DNA of 64,000 bases from Agathobacter rectalis ATCC 33656 (GCF_000020605.1 NC_012781.1:1613501-1677500); one strand, 5' to 3'; counted from the stretch's first letter, positions 26,768-36,893 are shown. A program made the numbers and translations. The notes: generated from the sequence alone by a model not told the origin.

Positions 26768-27346
26768 ATGAAAGAACTGCAAGATCGAATTCTCAAGGAT
26801 GGCCAGGTTATTGGCACAAACATCTTAAAGGTCAACAAATTTATCAACCATCAGGTAGATCCGGTGCTTATGGAGCACATCGGTGAGGATTTCGCAAATC
26901 ACTTTGCCGATAAGGGAATCACAAAGGTTGTCACAATAGAGAGCTCAGGAATTGCTCCTGCACTTATGGCAGCAGCCAAGATGAATGTACCGCTTGTTAT
27001 TTTAAAGAAGCAGCCTTCAAAGACATTACATAATGATTTATATCAGACACAGGTTACTTCATTTACAACAGAGAAGAGCTATGAGCTTACACTCTCACGC
27101 GATGTTATCTCAGAGGATGACAATATTCTTTTGATTGATGATTTCATGGCTGACGGAGAGGCTGCTACAGGTGCCATCAGACTTCTTCGTATGGCTCACG
27201 CTACAGTTGCCGGTATAGGAATCCTTATTGAGAAGTCATTCCAGCCTGGCAGAAGAAAAATCAACGAGCAGGGCTATGAGGTTTACTCACTTGCACGTAT
27301 CAAGTACATGGATGAGTATCAGATAGATTTTATTGAAGAAAATTAA
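26768..27346 (+). CDS. xpt: Xanthine phosphoribosyltransferase
   Basis: Salvages xanthine to XMP using PRPP, in the cytosol. 192 residues, the usual length. The PRPP-binding motif is LLIDDFMADGEAATGA, and the N-terminal DGQVIGTNILKVNKFINHQVDP plus VTIESSGIAPAL are Xpt-specific. The ATG at 26768 has GAGG eight bases upstream; a GTG three codons earlier is inside that site and unlikely. Convergent with polC across a bidirectional terminator. Confidence 0.96.
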   Translation: MKELQDRILKDGQVIGTNILKVNKFINHQVDPVLMEHIGEDFANHFADKGITKVVTIESSGIAPALMAAAKMNVPLVILKKQPSKTLHNDLYQTQVTSFTTEKSYELTLSRDVISEDDNILLIDDFMADGEAATGAIRLLRMAHATVAGIGILIEKSFQPGRRKINEQGYEVYSLARIKYMDEYQIDFIEEN

Positions 27347-27385
27347 AATAAGATTTAATATTTAAGATCAATACATATTATACGC

Positions 27386-27447
27386 AAAATCCACTACTCT
27401 ATTTACAGATTTATGAGTCTGTCAATGAGTAGTGGATTTTTATTATT
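27386..27447. terminator. Bidirectional terminator between convergent xpt and polC
   Basis: Arms AAATCCACTACTC (27387-27399) and GAGTAGTGGATTT (27427-27439) are perfect complements. The 27-base interior contains a second short hairpin (ACAGA/TCTGT). Both flanks provide an A/T run, so it can stop xpt on the plus strand and polC on the minus strand. Confidence 0.88.
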
Positions 27448-27480
27448 GTTAAAGTATATGTTTTATGCTAAACTGCCGGA

Positions 27481-30400
27481 TTATGCTCCGAAATCGAAAA
27501 GTGAAAGCTGGTTTGACTCCGGCAGTGAACCAAGCAGTCCCAAATCTGACATGAGGTCTACGGCTGTTCGCGATACATGAGTTCTCTCCCTGAAATCATC
27601 CTTTGAGAGGAATGGTCCGTCTTTTGCCGCTTCCGAAATATAAATAGCGGCATTGTCGCCCAGTCCGTCAATGCTGTTTATGGCCGGCATGAGCTTACCG
27701 TCAATTATCTGGAAACGGTTAGGGTGAGCCCTGTATATATCAAGAGGCATGAAATCAAAGCCTCTGGCATACATCTCCTGTACGATACGCATGTCCTTAA
27801 ATACATCCTGCTCCTTGTTTGACAGCGTGTCTTTTCTTTTCTTATAGTCCTTCATGTAGTTTTCGAGTCGGTCCTTTCCCTGACACATAAGCTCATATGA
27901 AAAGCCTGTGGCACGGATTGAAAAGTATGCTGCGTAGTATGCAAGCGGATAGAAAACCTTACAGTATGCGATTCTCCATGCCATCATAACGTATGCCGCA
28001 GCATGGGCCTTAGGGAACATGTACTTGATTTTCTCGCATGACCAGATATACCAGTCAGGCACACCGTGTGCTTTCATATCCTCCTTCCACTGTGGCCACT
28101 GAGGGCATTTGCCCTTGGCAATAATGCCCTTTCGAACTTTCTCCATGATGTTGAAGGCTTCCTCAGATTCAAGTCCCATGGAAATCAGATATGTCATAAT
28201 ATCATCTCTGGTACAGATACAGGTTGAAATGGTAGCTGTGCCTTCCTCGATAAGAGTCTGTGCATTGCCAAGCCATACGTCGGTACCGTGTGATAATCCG
28301 GCGATACGAATGAGGTCAGAAAACTCCTTTGGCTTTGTATCAAGGAGCATGCCCATGGCAAAATCGGTACCAAACTCCGGTATACCTAAAGCTCCAAGCG
28401 GACATCCATCGATATCCTCAGGCTCTATGCCCAAAGCGGAGGTGTTCTGAAACAGTGACATGACAGCTTTGTCGTCAAGCGGAATCTTTGTCGGGTCAAC
28501 ACCTGTCAGATCCTGCAGCATACGAATCATGGTAGGATCATCGTGTCCAAGTATATCGAGCTTTAACAGGTTGTGGTCGATTGAATGGTAGTCAAAATGC
28601 GTTGTCGTGATGTCAACGGTCATATCATTCGCAGGATGCTGTACAGGAGTAAAGGTATTAATCTCCTCACCCATCGGCAGCACGACTATACCACCCGGAT
28701 GCTGTCCCGTAGTACGTCGAACACCAACGCAGCCCTGCACTATCCTGTCTATCTCGCAGTTTCGCTTTCTGACACCGCGCTCCTCATAATAGTTTTTAAT
28801 GTATCCAAATGCGGTTTTGTCAGCAAGTGTACCTATGGTTCCGGCTTTAAAGGTCTGGCCCTCTCCGAAAATAACCTCGGTATATTTGTGTGCCTTTGAC
28901 TGGTACTCACCGGAGAAGTTCAGATCGATATCCGGCTCCTTGTTTCCCTTGAAACCGAGGAAGGTCTCAAACGGAATATCAAAGCCCTCCTTACTTAAAG
29001 GTCTGCCGCACTTTGGACAGAGCTTATCCGGCATATCACAGCCACCACGGCCTGAAAATGCCTGTACCTCTGGTGAATCAAAATCACTGTATTTGCAGTG
29101 TGTACACAAATAGTGAGCATGCAGCGGATTAACCTCTGTGATACCTGACATGGTTGCGACAAATGAGCTTCCTACGGAGCCTCGCGAGCCAACCAGGTAG
29201 CCGTCCTCATTTGATTTCCACACAAGCTTCTGTGCGATGATGTACATTACGGCATAGCCGTTTGAAATAATAGAGTTGAGCTCTCTGTCAAGACGCTCCT
29301 TAACTATCGGCGGCAGCGGATCTCCGTACATCCTGTTTGCCTTGTTATAGCAGATTTCACGAAGCATGCCGTCAGAGTTTTCGATAACCGGCGGACATTT
29401 ATCAGGTCTGACCGGTGAGATACGCTCACACATGTCTGCTATCTTATTGGTATTGGTGATGACTACCTCCTCAGCCTTTTTGCTTCCGAGATATTCAAAC
29501 TCCTTTAGCATTTCCTCTGTGGTCCTTAAGTAAAGCGGAGCCTGCTCATCTGCATCCTTAAAGCCCTTACCGGCCATGATAATACGACGGTATATCTCGT
29601 CCTCGGGATTTAAGAAATGTACGTCACAGGTTGCAACAACCAGCTTTCCAAATTCCTCTCCAAGCTTTACGATTCGCTTATTTATATCAATAAGGTCATC
29701 GTTTGAAGCAATATCGGAATCCTCGTCACGTATCATAAATGCGTTGTTGCCAAGAGGCTGTATCTCCAGGTAATCATAGAAATTCACAAGTCTTGTGATT
29801 TCCTCCTGTGGTCTTCCGTTTAAAATAGCCCTGTAAAGCTCTCCTGCCTCACAGGCTGAGCCTATTAAAAGCCCATCACGATACTTGTTAAACTCTGATT
29901 TTGGTATTCTCGGTCTCTTATTATAATACTTGATGTGTGACAGCGAGATAAGCCTGTAGAGATTGGTACGCCCCTGGTCACAGGTTGCAAGAATGATGGC
30001 ATGGTATGTAGGCATCTTCCTTATCATCTCAACAGATGATTTTGCCAGGGCATTTACCTCATCTAAGCTTGATATGCCCCTGTCCTTTAGCTTTTCTATG
30101 AATTTGACAAATATCTCTGCAGTACATGCGGCATCATCCACCGCTCTGTGATGATGGTCAAGCGAGATGTTTAGAGCCTTGGCCACTGTATCCAGCTTAA
30201 ATCTGTTTAGCTGTGGCAGAAGTACTCTCGCAAGAGCCACCGTGTCCACTATAGTAGGATTACACTCCATGCCAAGTAGCGCGCAGTTTCGCTTTATAAA
30301 GCTCATATCAAAGTCAGCGTTGTGAGCGACCATGATACAGTCCTTGCAAAACTCCATAAACTGTGGCAGTATGACATCCACTGTTGGCGATGTGATAACC

Positions 30401-32013
30401 ATGTCATCCCTTATCGAGGTGAGCTCCTCAATCCTGAACGGAATAGGTACCTCAGGGTTTATAAATGTGGAATAGCGGTCTACAATCTCGCCACCGATGA
30501 CCTTCACCGCACCTATTTCTATGATTTTATTCTTTTCCGGAGAAAAGCCTGTTGTCTCTATATCAAATACCACGTACTTGTCATCCAGCGACTGACCGGC
30601 TGCATTCTCCACAATATCCTTTGTATCATCGACCAGATATGCTTCCACACCGTAAATGACCTTGAATTTGTCATCCACAGTATGGTTAGCGTCAGGGAAT
30701 GCCTGCACATCACCGTGGTCCGTAATAGCAATGGCCTTGTGTCCCCAGCGCATGGCACACTTCACAATATCCTTTACGTCAGACACGCCATCCATGTCAC
30801 TCATCTTGGTGTGACAGTGAAGCTCAACACGTTTTTCAGCAGCAGTATCCTCCCTCTTTGAGGTAAAGTCAGGTATTTTTTTAAGCCCGACTATTGAACT
30901 TATTGACAAATCACTGTCATATTTATCTACAGTCACAACTCCCTTTGCCTTAACAAAGTTGCCCGGGGCAATATATGCAAGAATATCTGCTACGTCATCA
31001 TTTCTGGCAAAGAGCTTGAGCATGATGGTGTCTGTGAAATCAGTGACCGCAAACATAATGATGGTCTTTTCGTTTCTGATTTCGCGGGATTCAACCGTAA
31101 GGATCTTGCCCTTTATTGTAACCTCACCGATAGGACCGTCAATCTTTTCAATAGCCATCTCCTCATCATCAAAGCTTCTTCCGTACACGATATCAGGGTC
31201 ATTGTCATATTTACGTCTGAAATCTCCCTTGCGCTCAAATTTCTTTTCAAATTTCTTCTCAGGCTTTTTATCAGGGCCTGTCTTTGCTTCATTCTTCTTA
31301 TTTGAAGCTTTAGGGAAATCTGATGTGCCACTCTTTTTTGTATCAGATGTATTTTCACTGCCTCCTACAAACATTGCACCGTCATCAACAGCCACTTTAG
31401 CATCTTCATCACCGACATCTTTTGCCATGGCAAATTTAGTGCGGGCGACAATATTTTGAACCTCCTGCTCAATCTGCTTGTCAGCATTCTGACGGTATTT
31501 GCTGATTTTTGGTTTTTCGTACTGCAGATTAACGATAAAATCCATCCCACAGCGCTCGCAGAACACCTTCTCAAGAAATTCTATGACCGTATTGCCTCTG
31601 GTCTTTGCGATTATTGTCTCCTCAAGTGTGACTGTGACATGTGTATCGTCGGTAAAGCTCCACTTTGAGGTTCGCAGCAGATTGTACAAAAGTACACTGT
31701 GACTGTTTATTTCGTCAAGAATACTGTCAAAATAGACATCAAAAAGAGTCTTCGGTGTGTACTGCGAAGACAACTCGTAAGACTCTATAATTTTTACTGT
31801 AATATCTTTACTTTTAAATATCTGTTTTTTTATGCTTTCTTCTAGCTTCCAGATATTTTTTTTGAAAATAAGGCGTTTTGCTTTTACATATATTTTGTAA
31901 AAATCTCTTGCATGGTTTACGGAAATTCTGGTGACATCAGCATTCTCCAGCAGATTCTCCATATCCTTGTCCAGCTTAAGTGTAGGGAAAACTTCCTTAA
32001 ATGTCTTTGTCAA
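27481..32013 (-). CDS. polC: DNA polymerase III alpha subunit, PolC type
   Basis: Replicative DNA polymerase of low-GC Gram-positives, 1510 residues. In order: N-terminal domains, a Lys/Glu-rich low-complexity linker (about 225-275), an OB-fold region, a PHP domain (HCHTKMSD near 397), the inserted 3'-5' proofreading exonuclease (DIETTG near 484), PHP continuation, the polymerase core (RGSVGSSFVATM, EPDIDLNFSGE) with a four-Cys zinc element (CTHC and CPKC), and the C-terminal duplex-binding region. The start is a TTG at 32013 preceded by GGGGTG, overlapping the end of ispG. Last gene of the uppS-polC operon. Confidence 0.96.
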   Translation of the reverse strand: MTKTFKEVFPTLKLDKDMENLLENADVTRISVNHARDFYKIYVKAKRLIFKKNIWKLEESIKKQIFKSKDITVKIIESYELSSQYTPKTLFDVYFDSILDEINSHSVLLYNLLRTSKWSFTDDTHVTVTLEETIIAKTRGNTVIEFLEKVFCERCGMDFIVNLQYEKPKISKYRQNADKQIEQEVQNIVARTKFAMAKDVGDEDAKVAVDDGAMFVGGSENTSDTKKSGTSDFPKASNKKNEAKTGPDKKPEKKFEKKFERKGDFRRKYDNDPDIVYGRSFDDEEMAIEKIDGPIGEVTIKGKILTVESREIRNEKTIIMFAVTDFTDTIMLKLFARNDDVADILAYIAPGNFVKAKGVVTVDKYDSDLSISSIVGLKKIPDFTSKREDTAAEKRVELHCHTKMSDMDGVSDVKDIVKCAMRWGHKAIAITDHGDVQAFPDANHTVDDKFKVIYGVEAYLVDDTKDIVENAAGQSLDDKYVVFDIETTGFSPEKNKIIEIGAVKVIGGEIVDRYSTFINPEVPIPFRIEELTSIRDDMVITSPTVDVILPQFMEFCKDCIMVAHNADFDMSFIKRNCALLGMECNPTIVDTVALARVLLPQLNRFKLDTVAKALNISLDHHHRAVDDAACTAEIFVKFIEKLKDRGISSLDEVNALAKSSVEMIRKMPTYHAIILATCDQGRTNLYRLISLSHIKYYNKRPRIPKSEFNKYRDGLLIGSACEAGELYRAILNGRPQEEITRLVNFYDYLEIQPLGNNAFMIRDEDSDIASNDDLIDINKRIVKLGEEFGKLVVATCDVHFLNPEDEIYRRIIMAGKGFKDADEQAPLYLRTTEEMLKEFEYLGSKKAEEVVITNTNKIADMCERISPVRPDKCPPVIENSDGMLREICYNKANRMYGDPLPPIVKERLDRELNSIISNGYAVMYIIAQKLVWKSNEDGYLVGSRGSVGSSFVATMSGITEVNPLHAHYLCTHCKYSDFDSPEVQAFSGRGGCDMPDKLCPKCGRPLSKEGFDIPFETFLGFKGNKEPDIDLNFSGEYQSKAHKYTEVIFGEGQTFKAGTIGTLADKTAFGYIKNYYEERGVRKRNCEIDRIVQGCVGVRRTTGQHPGGIVVLPMGEEINTFTPVQHPANDMTVDITTTHFDYHSIDHNLLKLDILGHDDPTMIRMLQDLTGVDPTKIPLDDKAVMSLFQNTSALGIEPEDIDGCPLGALGIPEFGTDFAMGMLLDTKPKEFSDLIRIAGLSHGTDVWLGNAQTLIEEGTATISTCICTRDDIMTYLISMGLESEEAFNIMEKVRKGIIAKGKCPQWPQWKEDMKAHGVPDWYIWSCEKIKYMFPKAHAAAYVMMAWRIAYCKVFYPLAYYAAYFSIRATGFSYELMCQGKDRLENYMKDYKKRKDTLSNKEQDVFKDMRIVQEMYARGFDFMPLDIYRAHPNRFQIIDGKLMPAINSIDGLGDNAAIYISEAAKDGPFLSKDDFRERTHVSRTAVDLMSDLGLLGSLPESNQLSLFDFGA

Positions 32014-32015
32014 AA

Positions 32016-33062
32016 TTATTCACCCCAATGGTCAAGCTCATATTTCAATGCACCCAAAAGCTCGCTCTCAGGCACCTTTTTAAATACCTCACCGTGTTTT
32101 ATGATAAGACCCTCGCCGATTCCTCCGGCCACGCCAAGATCTGCTTCCTTTGCTTCACCCGGTCCGTTTACCACACAGCCCATGACAGCAACCTTTATGT
32201 CAAGGTCATATCCTGAAACCATTGTCTCCACCTGATTTGCAAGCCCGATAAGATCTATCTGTGTGCGGCCGCAGGTAGGACATGAAACAACCTCTATGCC
32301 ACCCTTTCTAAGCCCCAGAGTTCTTAAAATGAGCTTGGCAGACTTGATTTCCTCGAGAGGACTTCCTGTGAGAGACACACGTATTGTATCACCTATGCCC
32401 TGGCTTAGTATCAGTCCGAGTCCGATAGCAGACTTTATATTGCCGCTTATTATTGTGCCTGCCTCTGTGATACCCACATGGAGCGGATGATTGGTTTTAT
32501 CTGAAATAAGCTCATGTGCTTTAACACACATCATGACATCTGATGATTTGATGCTTATGACAAGATTGTCATACCCCATATCCTCTATGAGCTTTACCTT
32601 GTCCAGAGCACTCTCCACAAGCCCCTCTGCTGTCACACCATGATATTTCTCTACCAGGTCTTTTTCAAGAGAGCCACTGTTTACACCGACGCGGATAGGA
32701 ATATTTCTCTCCTTTGCTACATCCACGACAGCCTTTACCCTTTCAGCGCTTCCTATGTTGCCGGGATTGATTCGGATTTTGTCGGCTCCGTTTTCAATCG
32801 CAGCTATTGCAAGCTTGTAATCAAAGTGTATATCCGCAACAAGCGGTATGCTGATTTGTTTCTTAATCTCCTTAAGTGCCCTTGCAGCCTCCATCGTAGG
32901 CACAGCACATCGGATTATATCACAGCCTAAGTCTGTCAGCGCGTTTATCTGCGCAACTGTGTCAGCTACATTCTCAGTCTTTGTATTTGTCATTGACTGT
33001 ATGAGAATCGGGTTTCCTCCACCGATTACTTTATTTCCGATTTTTACTATTTTTGTCTCCAT
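32016..33062 (-). CDS. ispG: 4-hydroxy-3-methylbut-2-enyl diphosphate synthase (flavodoxin)
   Basis: Penultimate enzyme of the MEP isoprenoid pathway, converting MEcPP to HMBPP with a [4Fe-4S] cluster. 348 residues. The N-terminal TIM-barrel half shows PILIQSMTNTKT and KIRINPGNIG. Cluster ligands are in CPTCGRTQID and GCVVNGPGEAKEAD. Neighbouring dxr belongs to the same pathway, and cdsA/uppS consume its products in lipid and carrier synthesis. Length and motifs are normal. Confidence 0.96.
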   Translation of the reverse strand: METKIVKIGNKVIGGGNPILIQSMTNTKTENVADTVAQINALTDLGCDIIRCAVPTMEAARALKEIKKQISIPLVADIHFDYKLAIAAIENGADKIRINPGNIGSAERVKAVVDVAKERNIPIRVGVNSGSLEKDLVEKYHGVTAEGLVESALDKVKLIEDMGYDNLVISIKSSDVMMCVKAHELISDKTNHPLHVGITEAGTIISGNIKSAIGLGLILSQGIGDTIRVSLTGSPLEEIKSAKLILRTLGLRKGGIEVVSCPTCGRTQIDLIGLANQVETMVSGYDLDIKVAVMGCVVNGPGEAKEADLGVAGGIGEGLIIKHGEVFKKVPESELLGALKYELDHWGE

Positions 33063-33088
33063 GTGTATATCTCCAATCTGTTATAAAA

Positions 33089-34144
33089 TCAGACTATTAG
33101 ATTTCTGATATCATTGAACATGACAACAACCATCAGAAGAAGTAAAAGCACTATGCCAACGAGATGCACATAGCCCTCCTTCTCAGGGTCTACTCTCTTT
33201 CTTCTTATGGCTTCAACTATCAAAAATACAAGTCTGCCACCATCAAGTGCCGGCAGTGGCAGCAGGTTCATCACACCGAGGTTTGCAGAAATCAGCACGC
33301 CCCAGTTTAGCATATTTAGTATGCCAAGCCATACTCCGGACATAGAAACTGCCTGCTCATAGGTGTCTCCCATGTTCTTTACAATGCCTACGGGTCCGCT
33401 TAAGTTATTTACAGATGCAGCCCCTGTACAGAGCATTTTAAGCCCCTCTATTGTTGTATAGATGTTGTATTTCACCTCGTAGCAGCTATAAAGCAGCGCC
33501 TTTCCAAAGCCGGGCTTTGTACGCTTTCCCGACACGTTAAAGCCGTACAGATACCTCTTTGTTGTCTCGTCATATTTAGGCTTCAATGTGGTGGTATGCT
33601 TTTTGCCATCCCTAAGGTAGGTCACATCAACTGTTTCACCTTCGTGAAGCATCGAGTAGAGGCTTATCTCGCGGTAAAAGTGTATATTCGTATTGTTCAG
33701 CTTTACAATCTCATCACCGGCCTTGATACCGGCCTCCTCAGCCGCATAACCCTCAATAACACCTGCAAGCTTTGGACTGTCATAGCCTACAGAGCAGATG
33801 ATAATGAGAGCAAAAATAAATGCCATGATAAAATTAAAAAACGGCCCTGCGAAAACAACGCTTATGCGCGCCCACACGGATTTGTTGTTGAACGCCCTGT
33901 CATCACCTGAGCTTTCATCCTCACCCTCCATGATACAGGCTCCGCCAAACGGAAGCAGCTTTATGGAGTATTTGGTCTCTCCACGCTGCACTCCAAAAAG
34001 AGTCGGTCCAAGTCCAAGACAAAATTCATTGACCTTTATGCCATTTGCTTTAGCAAGCCAGAAATGTCCGAGCTCGTGAAAAATTACTATGATGCTGAAT
34101 AATATGATTGCAATAATAATACTAATAATGTTCAAAATTACCAC
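33089..34144 (-). CDS. rseP: RseP-type site-2 zinc metalloprotease
   Basis: Intramembrane protease of 351 residues (RseP/RasP family), cleaving anti-sigma factors and remnant signal peptides in the membrane. The zinc site is HELGH in the first membrane segment (about 24-28) and the third ligand is in MNLLPLPALDGGRL near the C-terminus. A single PDZ domain lies between (about 125-200, with KAGDEIVKLNNTNIHFY). The ATG overlaps the dxr stop by seven bases. Confidence 0.94.
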   Translation of the reverse strand: MVILNIISIIIAIILFSIIVIFHELGHFWLAKANGIKVNEFCLGLGPTLFGVQRGETKYSIKLLPFGGACIMEGEDESSGDDRAFNNKSVWARISVVFAGPFFNFIMAFIFALIIICSVGYDSPKLAGVIEGYAAEEAGIKAGDEIVKLNNTNIHFYREISLYSMLHEGETVDVTYLRDGKKHTTTLKPKYDETTKRYLYGFNVSGKRTKPGFGKALLYSCYEVKYNIYTTIEGLKMLCTGAASVNNLSGPVGIVKNMGDTYEQAVSMSGVWLGILNMLNWGVLISANLGVMNLLPLPALDGGRLVFLIVEAIRRKRVDPEKEGYVHLVGIVLLLLLMVVVMFNDIRNLIV

Positions 34145-35280
34145 CTTTTACTGATATAGTCATATGCGCACTGCTCTGTATCAAGTATCTCATCCACTGA
34201 AGGATTTTCAATAAATGATGCATTCTCCATACATGCCTCGATTATATCGATTATTTCCAGATATTTAATTTTTTTATTCAAAAACAGCGCCACTGCTCTC
34301 TCGTTTGCAGCATTGAAGGCCGTAGGAATATTACCTCCTGCCCTTGCAGCCTTCATGGCGAGAGCAAGCCCTTTAAAGGTATCAAGATCCGGTGCCTCAA
34401 AGGTCAGATCCTTAAGCTTAAAGAGATCAAGCCTGTCACCGGAAAGCGCAGGTCTGCTTGGATAATACAGTGCATACTGTATAGGTATACGCATATCAGG
34501 AGTACCAAGCTGTGCTATAACTGCTCCATCCGCATACTCAACAGCCGAGTGAATGACACTCTGAGGATGCACTACAACCTGAATCTGCGACAAATCGACA
34601 TCAAAAAGCCATTTTGCCTCAATTACCTCAAGCCCCTTATTGACCATGGTTGATGAATCAATAGTGATTTTTTGACCCATTGACCAGTTAGGATGCTTTA
34701 GCGCGTCCTCCACCCTTATACCTTCAAGCTCAGAGAGCTTTCTGCCTCTGAACGGACCTCCGGATGCTGTCAGAAGAATTTTTTTAATCGGATTCATAGA
34801 ATTTCCCTGCAGTGACTGGAAGATGGCACTGTGCTCACTGTCCACCGGAAGAATGGACACACCATACTCTTTCGCAAGCGGGATAATGATATGGCCCGCT
34901 GTAACGAGGGTCTCCTTATTTGCGAGTGCGATGGTCTTTTTTGCTTTGATGGCGGCAATTGTAGGACGAATGCCAAGCATACCGACAATTGCAGTTACAA
35001 CTATATCGCAAGGCTCAATGGTGGCACATCTAATGAGACCGTCCATGCCATAGCCTACTTCGATATCAGTATCCGCAAGGCTTGTGCGAAGCTTTTTGGC
35101 ATCGTTTTCATCACTTACACTGACAAACTGTGGCTTAAATTCCCTTGCCTGTTTCTCTATAAGGGAGAGATTTCTGCCACAGGAAAGTGCCACAACCTGC
35201 ATATCGCCATGCTCTCTTATCACATCAAGTGTCTGTGTTCCGATAGAGCCGGTTGAACCAAGTATTGATATTTTTTTCAT
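34138..35280 (-). CDS. dxr: 1-deoxy-D-xylulose 5-phosphate reductoisomerase
   Basis: First committed enzyme of the MEP pathway; NADPH- and metal-dependent conversion of DXP to MEP. 380 residues. NADPH-binding GSTGSIGTQTLDV at residues 8-20, the metal/substrate region LPVDSEHSAIFQ, the ASGGPFRG loop, and GQKITIDSSTMVNKGLEVIEA are all present. Follows cdsA after an 84-base gap containing a direct repeat; overlaps rseP by seven bases. Confidence 0.97.
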   Translation of the reverse strand: MKKISILGSTGSIGTQTLDVIREHGDMQVVALSCGRNLSLIEKQAREFKPQFVSVSDENDAKKLRTSLADTDIEVGYGMDGLIRCATIEPCDIVVTAIVGMLGIRPTIAAIKAKKTIALANKETLVTAGHIIIPLAKEYGVSILPVDSEHSAIFQSLQGNSMNPIKKILLTASGGPFRGRKLSELEGIRVEDALKHPNWSMGQKITIDSSTMVNKGLEVIEAKWLFDVDLSQIQVVVHPQSVIHSAVEYADGAVIAQLGTPDMRIPIQYALYYPSRPALSGDRLDLFKLKDLTFEAPDLDTFKGLALAMKAARAGGNIPTAFNAANERAVALFLNKKIKYLEIIDIIEACMENASFIENPSVDEILDTEQCAYDYISKRW

Positions 35281-35301
35281 GATAATTCCTCGATTTATAT
35301 T

Positions 35302-35361
35302 TTTCTCAGTGGTTCTGAATAGTTACCTTAGCTTTTTGTTTCAATGGTTCTTAAATGTTAC
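35302..35361. repeat. Imperfect direct repeat pair in the cdsA-dxr gap
   Basis: Copy 1 (35302-35326) and copy 2 (35339-35361) share TTTC, (A/G)TGGTTCT, AA(A/T) and GTTAC in the same order, with a two-base length difference. The spacing is 37 bases. They fill most of the 84-base gap, which otherwise holds only the dxr ribosome-binding site. Confidence 0.6.
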
Positions 35362-35364
35362 TTT

Positions 35365-36168
35365 TTAACTTAAAAAGAAGCTAGCCAGATAATAAATGAT
35401 TGGTGCTGTGATAATCATGCTGTCAAAGCGGTCTAAAATACCACCATGTCCGGGTATCAGATGTCCGTAATCCTTGATATCATAATTACGCTTTATGGCT
35501 GATGCACACAAATCTCCAACCATTGAAATAAGGCCTGCAACAGCAGCTATAACAGCAAGTATAGCAATCTCTGTGCCGTCTATATTCATATGATTTCTGA
35601 ATATAAAGCAGTATAATGCTGTAAGAAGCGCACTGCCGAGTACACCACCTACTGCACCCTCTATAGACTTCTTTGGTGAAAGCTTTGGTGCCATTTTGTG
35701 CTTTCCAATCAGCACTCCGACGCAGTAGGCACATGTATCACAGCCCCAAGAGCATAAAAATACCAAGAAGGCAAGGTAAAGTCCGTTGTTGAGTGTACGT
35801 ATCTGGTAGACATATGAAAGCATTGTTCCTACATAAAACATACCAAAAAAGGCTGCCATGAGCTGCTTTGCATCATATTTCGGGTATGACAGCACATACA
35901 CGAACATCAGTACAATAAGAAAGCCCATGAAAAGCATCATTACATCAGGTATGAAGCTCCACCTTAAGTTGATGTAAAATAAAATCAAAGCAATATACGG
36001 TACAACCGATAAGAGCGATTTTTCAAATTTAAACACCCTGAAAAGCTCAAACATACCTATACACGAAATCAGAAGTGTTGAAAAAAGAAGCACCTCGTTT
36101 CCTGTTACTATAAGAAATATAGCGGCAATTACAAGAACTATACCACTAAGCAGTCTTGTCTTAAACAT
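35365..36168 (-). CDS. cdsA: Phosphatidate cytidylyltransferase
   Basis: Integral membrane enzyme making CDP-diacylglycerol from phosphatidic acid and CTP. 267 residues with about eight membrane segments. The C-terminal signature region GDLCASAIKRNYDIKDYGHLIPGHGG..DRFDS is the CdsA family pattern, with the catalytic Asp residues. Its start overlaps the uppS stop by a single base. Confidence 0.95.
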   Translation of the reverse strand: MFKTRLLSGIVLVIAAIFLIVTGNEVLLFSTLLISCIGMFELFRVFKFEKSLLSVVPYIALILFYINLRWSFIPDVMMLFMGFLIVLMFVYVLSYPKYDAKQLMAAFFGMFYVGTMLSYVYQIRTLNNGLYLAFLVFLCSWGCDTCAYCVGVLIGKHKMAPKLSPKKSIEGAVGGVLGSALLTALYCFIFRNHMNIDGTEIAILAVIAAVAGLISMVGDLCASAIKRNYDIKDYGHLIPGHGGILDRFDSMIITAPIIYYLASFFLS

Positions 36169-36893
36169 TATTTATCCTCCGTGTCGTTCGTTTCTTTTAA
36201 TCCACCAAAGCGACGGTCTCTTTTATTATATGCATCTATAGCCTTTTTGAGTTCATTTTTATCAAATGCAGGCCACGGAACATCTGTAAAATAAAACTCA
36301 GCGTATGCAAGCTGCCAGAGCAGGTAGTTTGACAGGCGCTGCTCACCACTTGTGCGGATGAGTAAATCAGGATCCGGAAGCTCTCTTGTGTCAAGATATG
36401 ATGAGAAGGTATCTGCATCTATATCGTCAGCTGAAAGCTTTCCATCATCATGGTCAGCTATCATATGCTTTACAGCACGTATCATCTCATCTCTACTTCC
36501 GTAATTAATTGCAATTGTCAGGTTAAGACCTGTATTTACTGATGAAACTTCTTCAAGGTTTCTTATTTTCTCCTGAAAATTCTCTGAAAGCCTGCTTATC
36601 TCACCAATTACGCGCACACGCATATTGTTTTTATTGGCAGTCTTTATGCAGTTTTTAAGATAGCTTTCAAGAAGCTTCATTAGTGCAGCGACTTCAGACT
36701 CAGGGCGGTTCCAGTTTTCAGTGGAAAAGGCGTAAAGTGTCAGATATTTAACGCCGAGGTCGTTTGCAGCCTTACATATATTCTCAACATTTTTGGCTCC
36801 TACTGTATGACCGTAGTTTCTTGGCATACCCTTACTTTTGGCCCAGCGGCCGTTTCCGTCCAGAATGATTGCTATATGTTCCGGAGTACTCAT
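36168..36893 (-). CDS. uppS: Undecaprenyl (isoprenyl) diphosphate synthase
   Basis: Cis-prenyltransferase of 241 residues that builds the C55 carrier for wall synthesis. The catalytic motif IILDGNGRWAK is at residues 8-18, with LYAFSTENWNRPESEV and the C-terminal DLLIRTSGEQRLSNYLLWQ also conserved. First gene after a terminator-like hairpin (37002-37026), so it may head the uppS-cdsA-dxr-rseP-ispG-polC unit. The gap upstream has a TATAAT but only a weak -35. Confidence 0.96.
   Translation of the reverse strand: MSTPEHIAIILDGNGRWAKSKGMPRNYGHTVGAKNVENICKAANDLGVKYLTLYAFSTENWNRPESEVAALMKLLESYLKNCIKTANKNNMRVRVIGEISRLSENFQEKIRNLEEVSSVNTGLNLTIAINYGSRDEMIRAVKHMIADHDDGKLSADDIDADTFSSYLDTRELPDPDLLIRTSGEQRLSNYLLWQLAYAEFYFTDVPWPAFDKNELKKAIDAYNKRDRRFGGLKETNDTEDK

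Noticed and set aside
30322-30861. 179-codon plus-strand ORF inside polC
   Set aside because: Antisense shadow of highly conserved exonuclease and PHP codons; no ribosome site and no recognisable protein.
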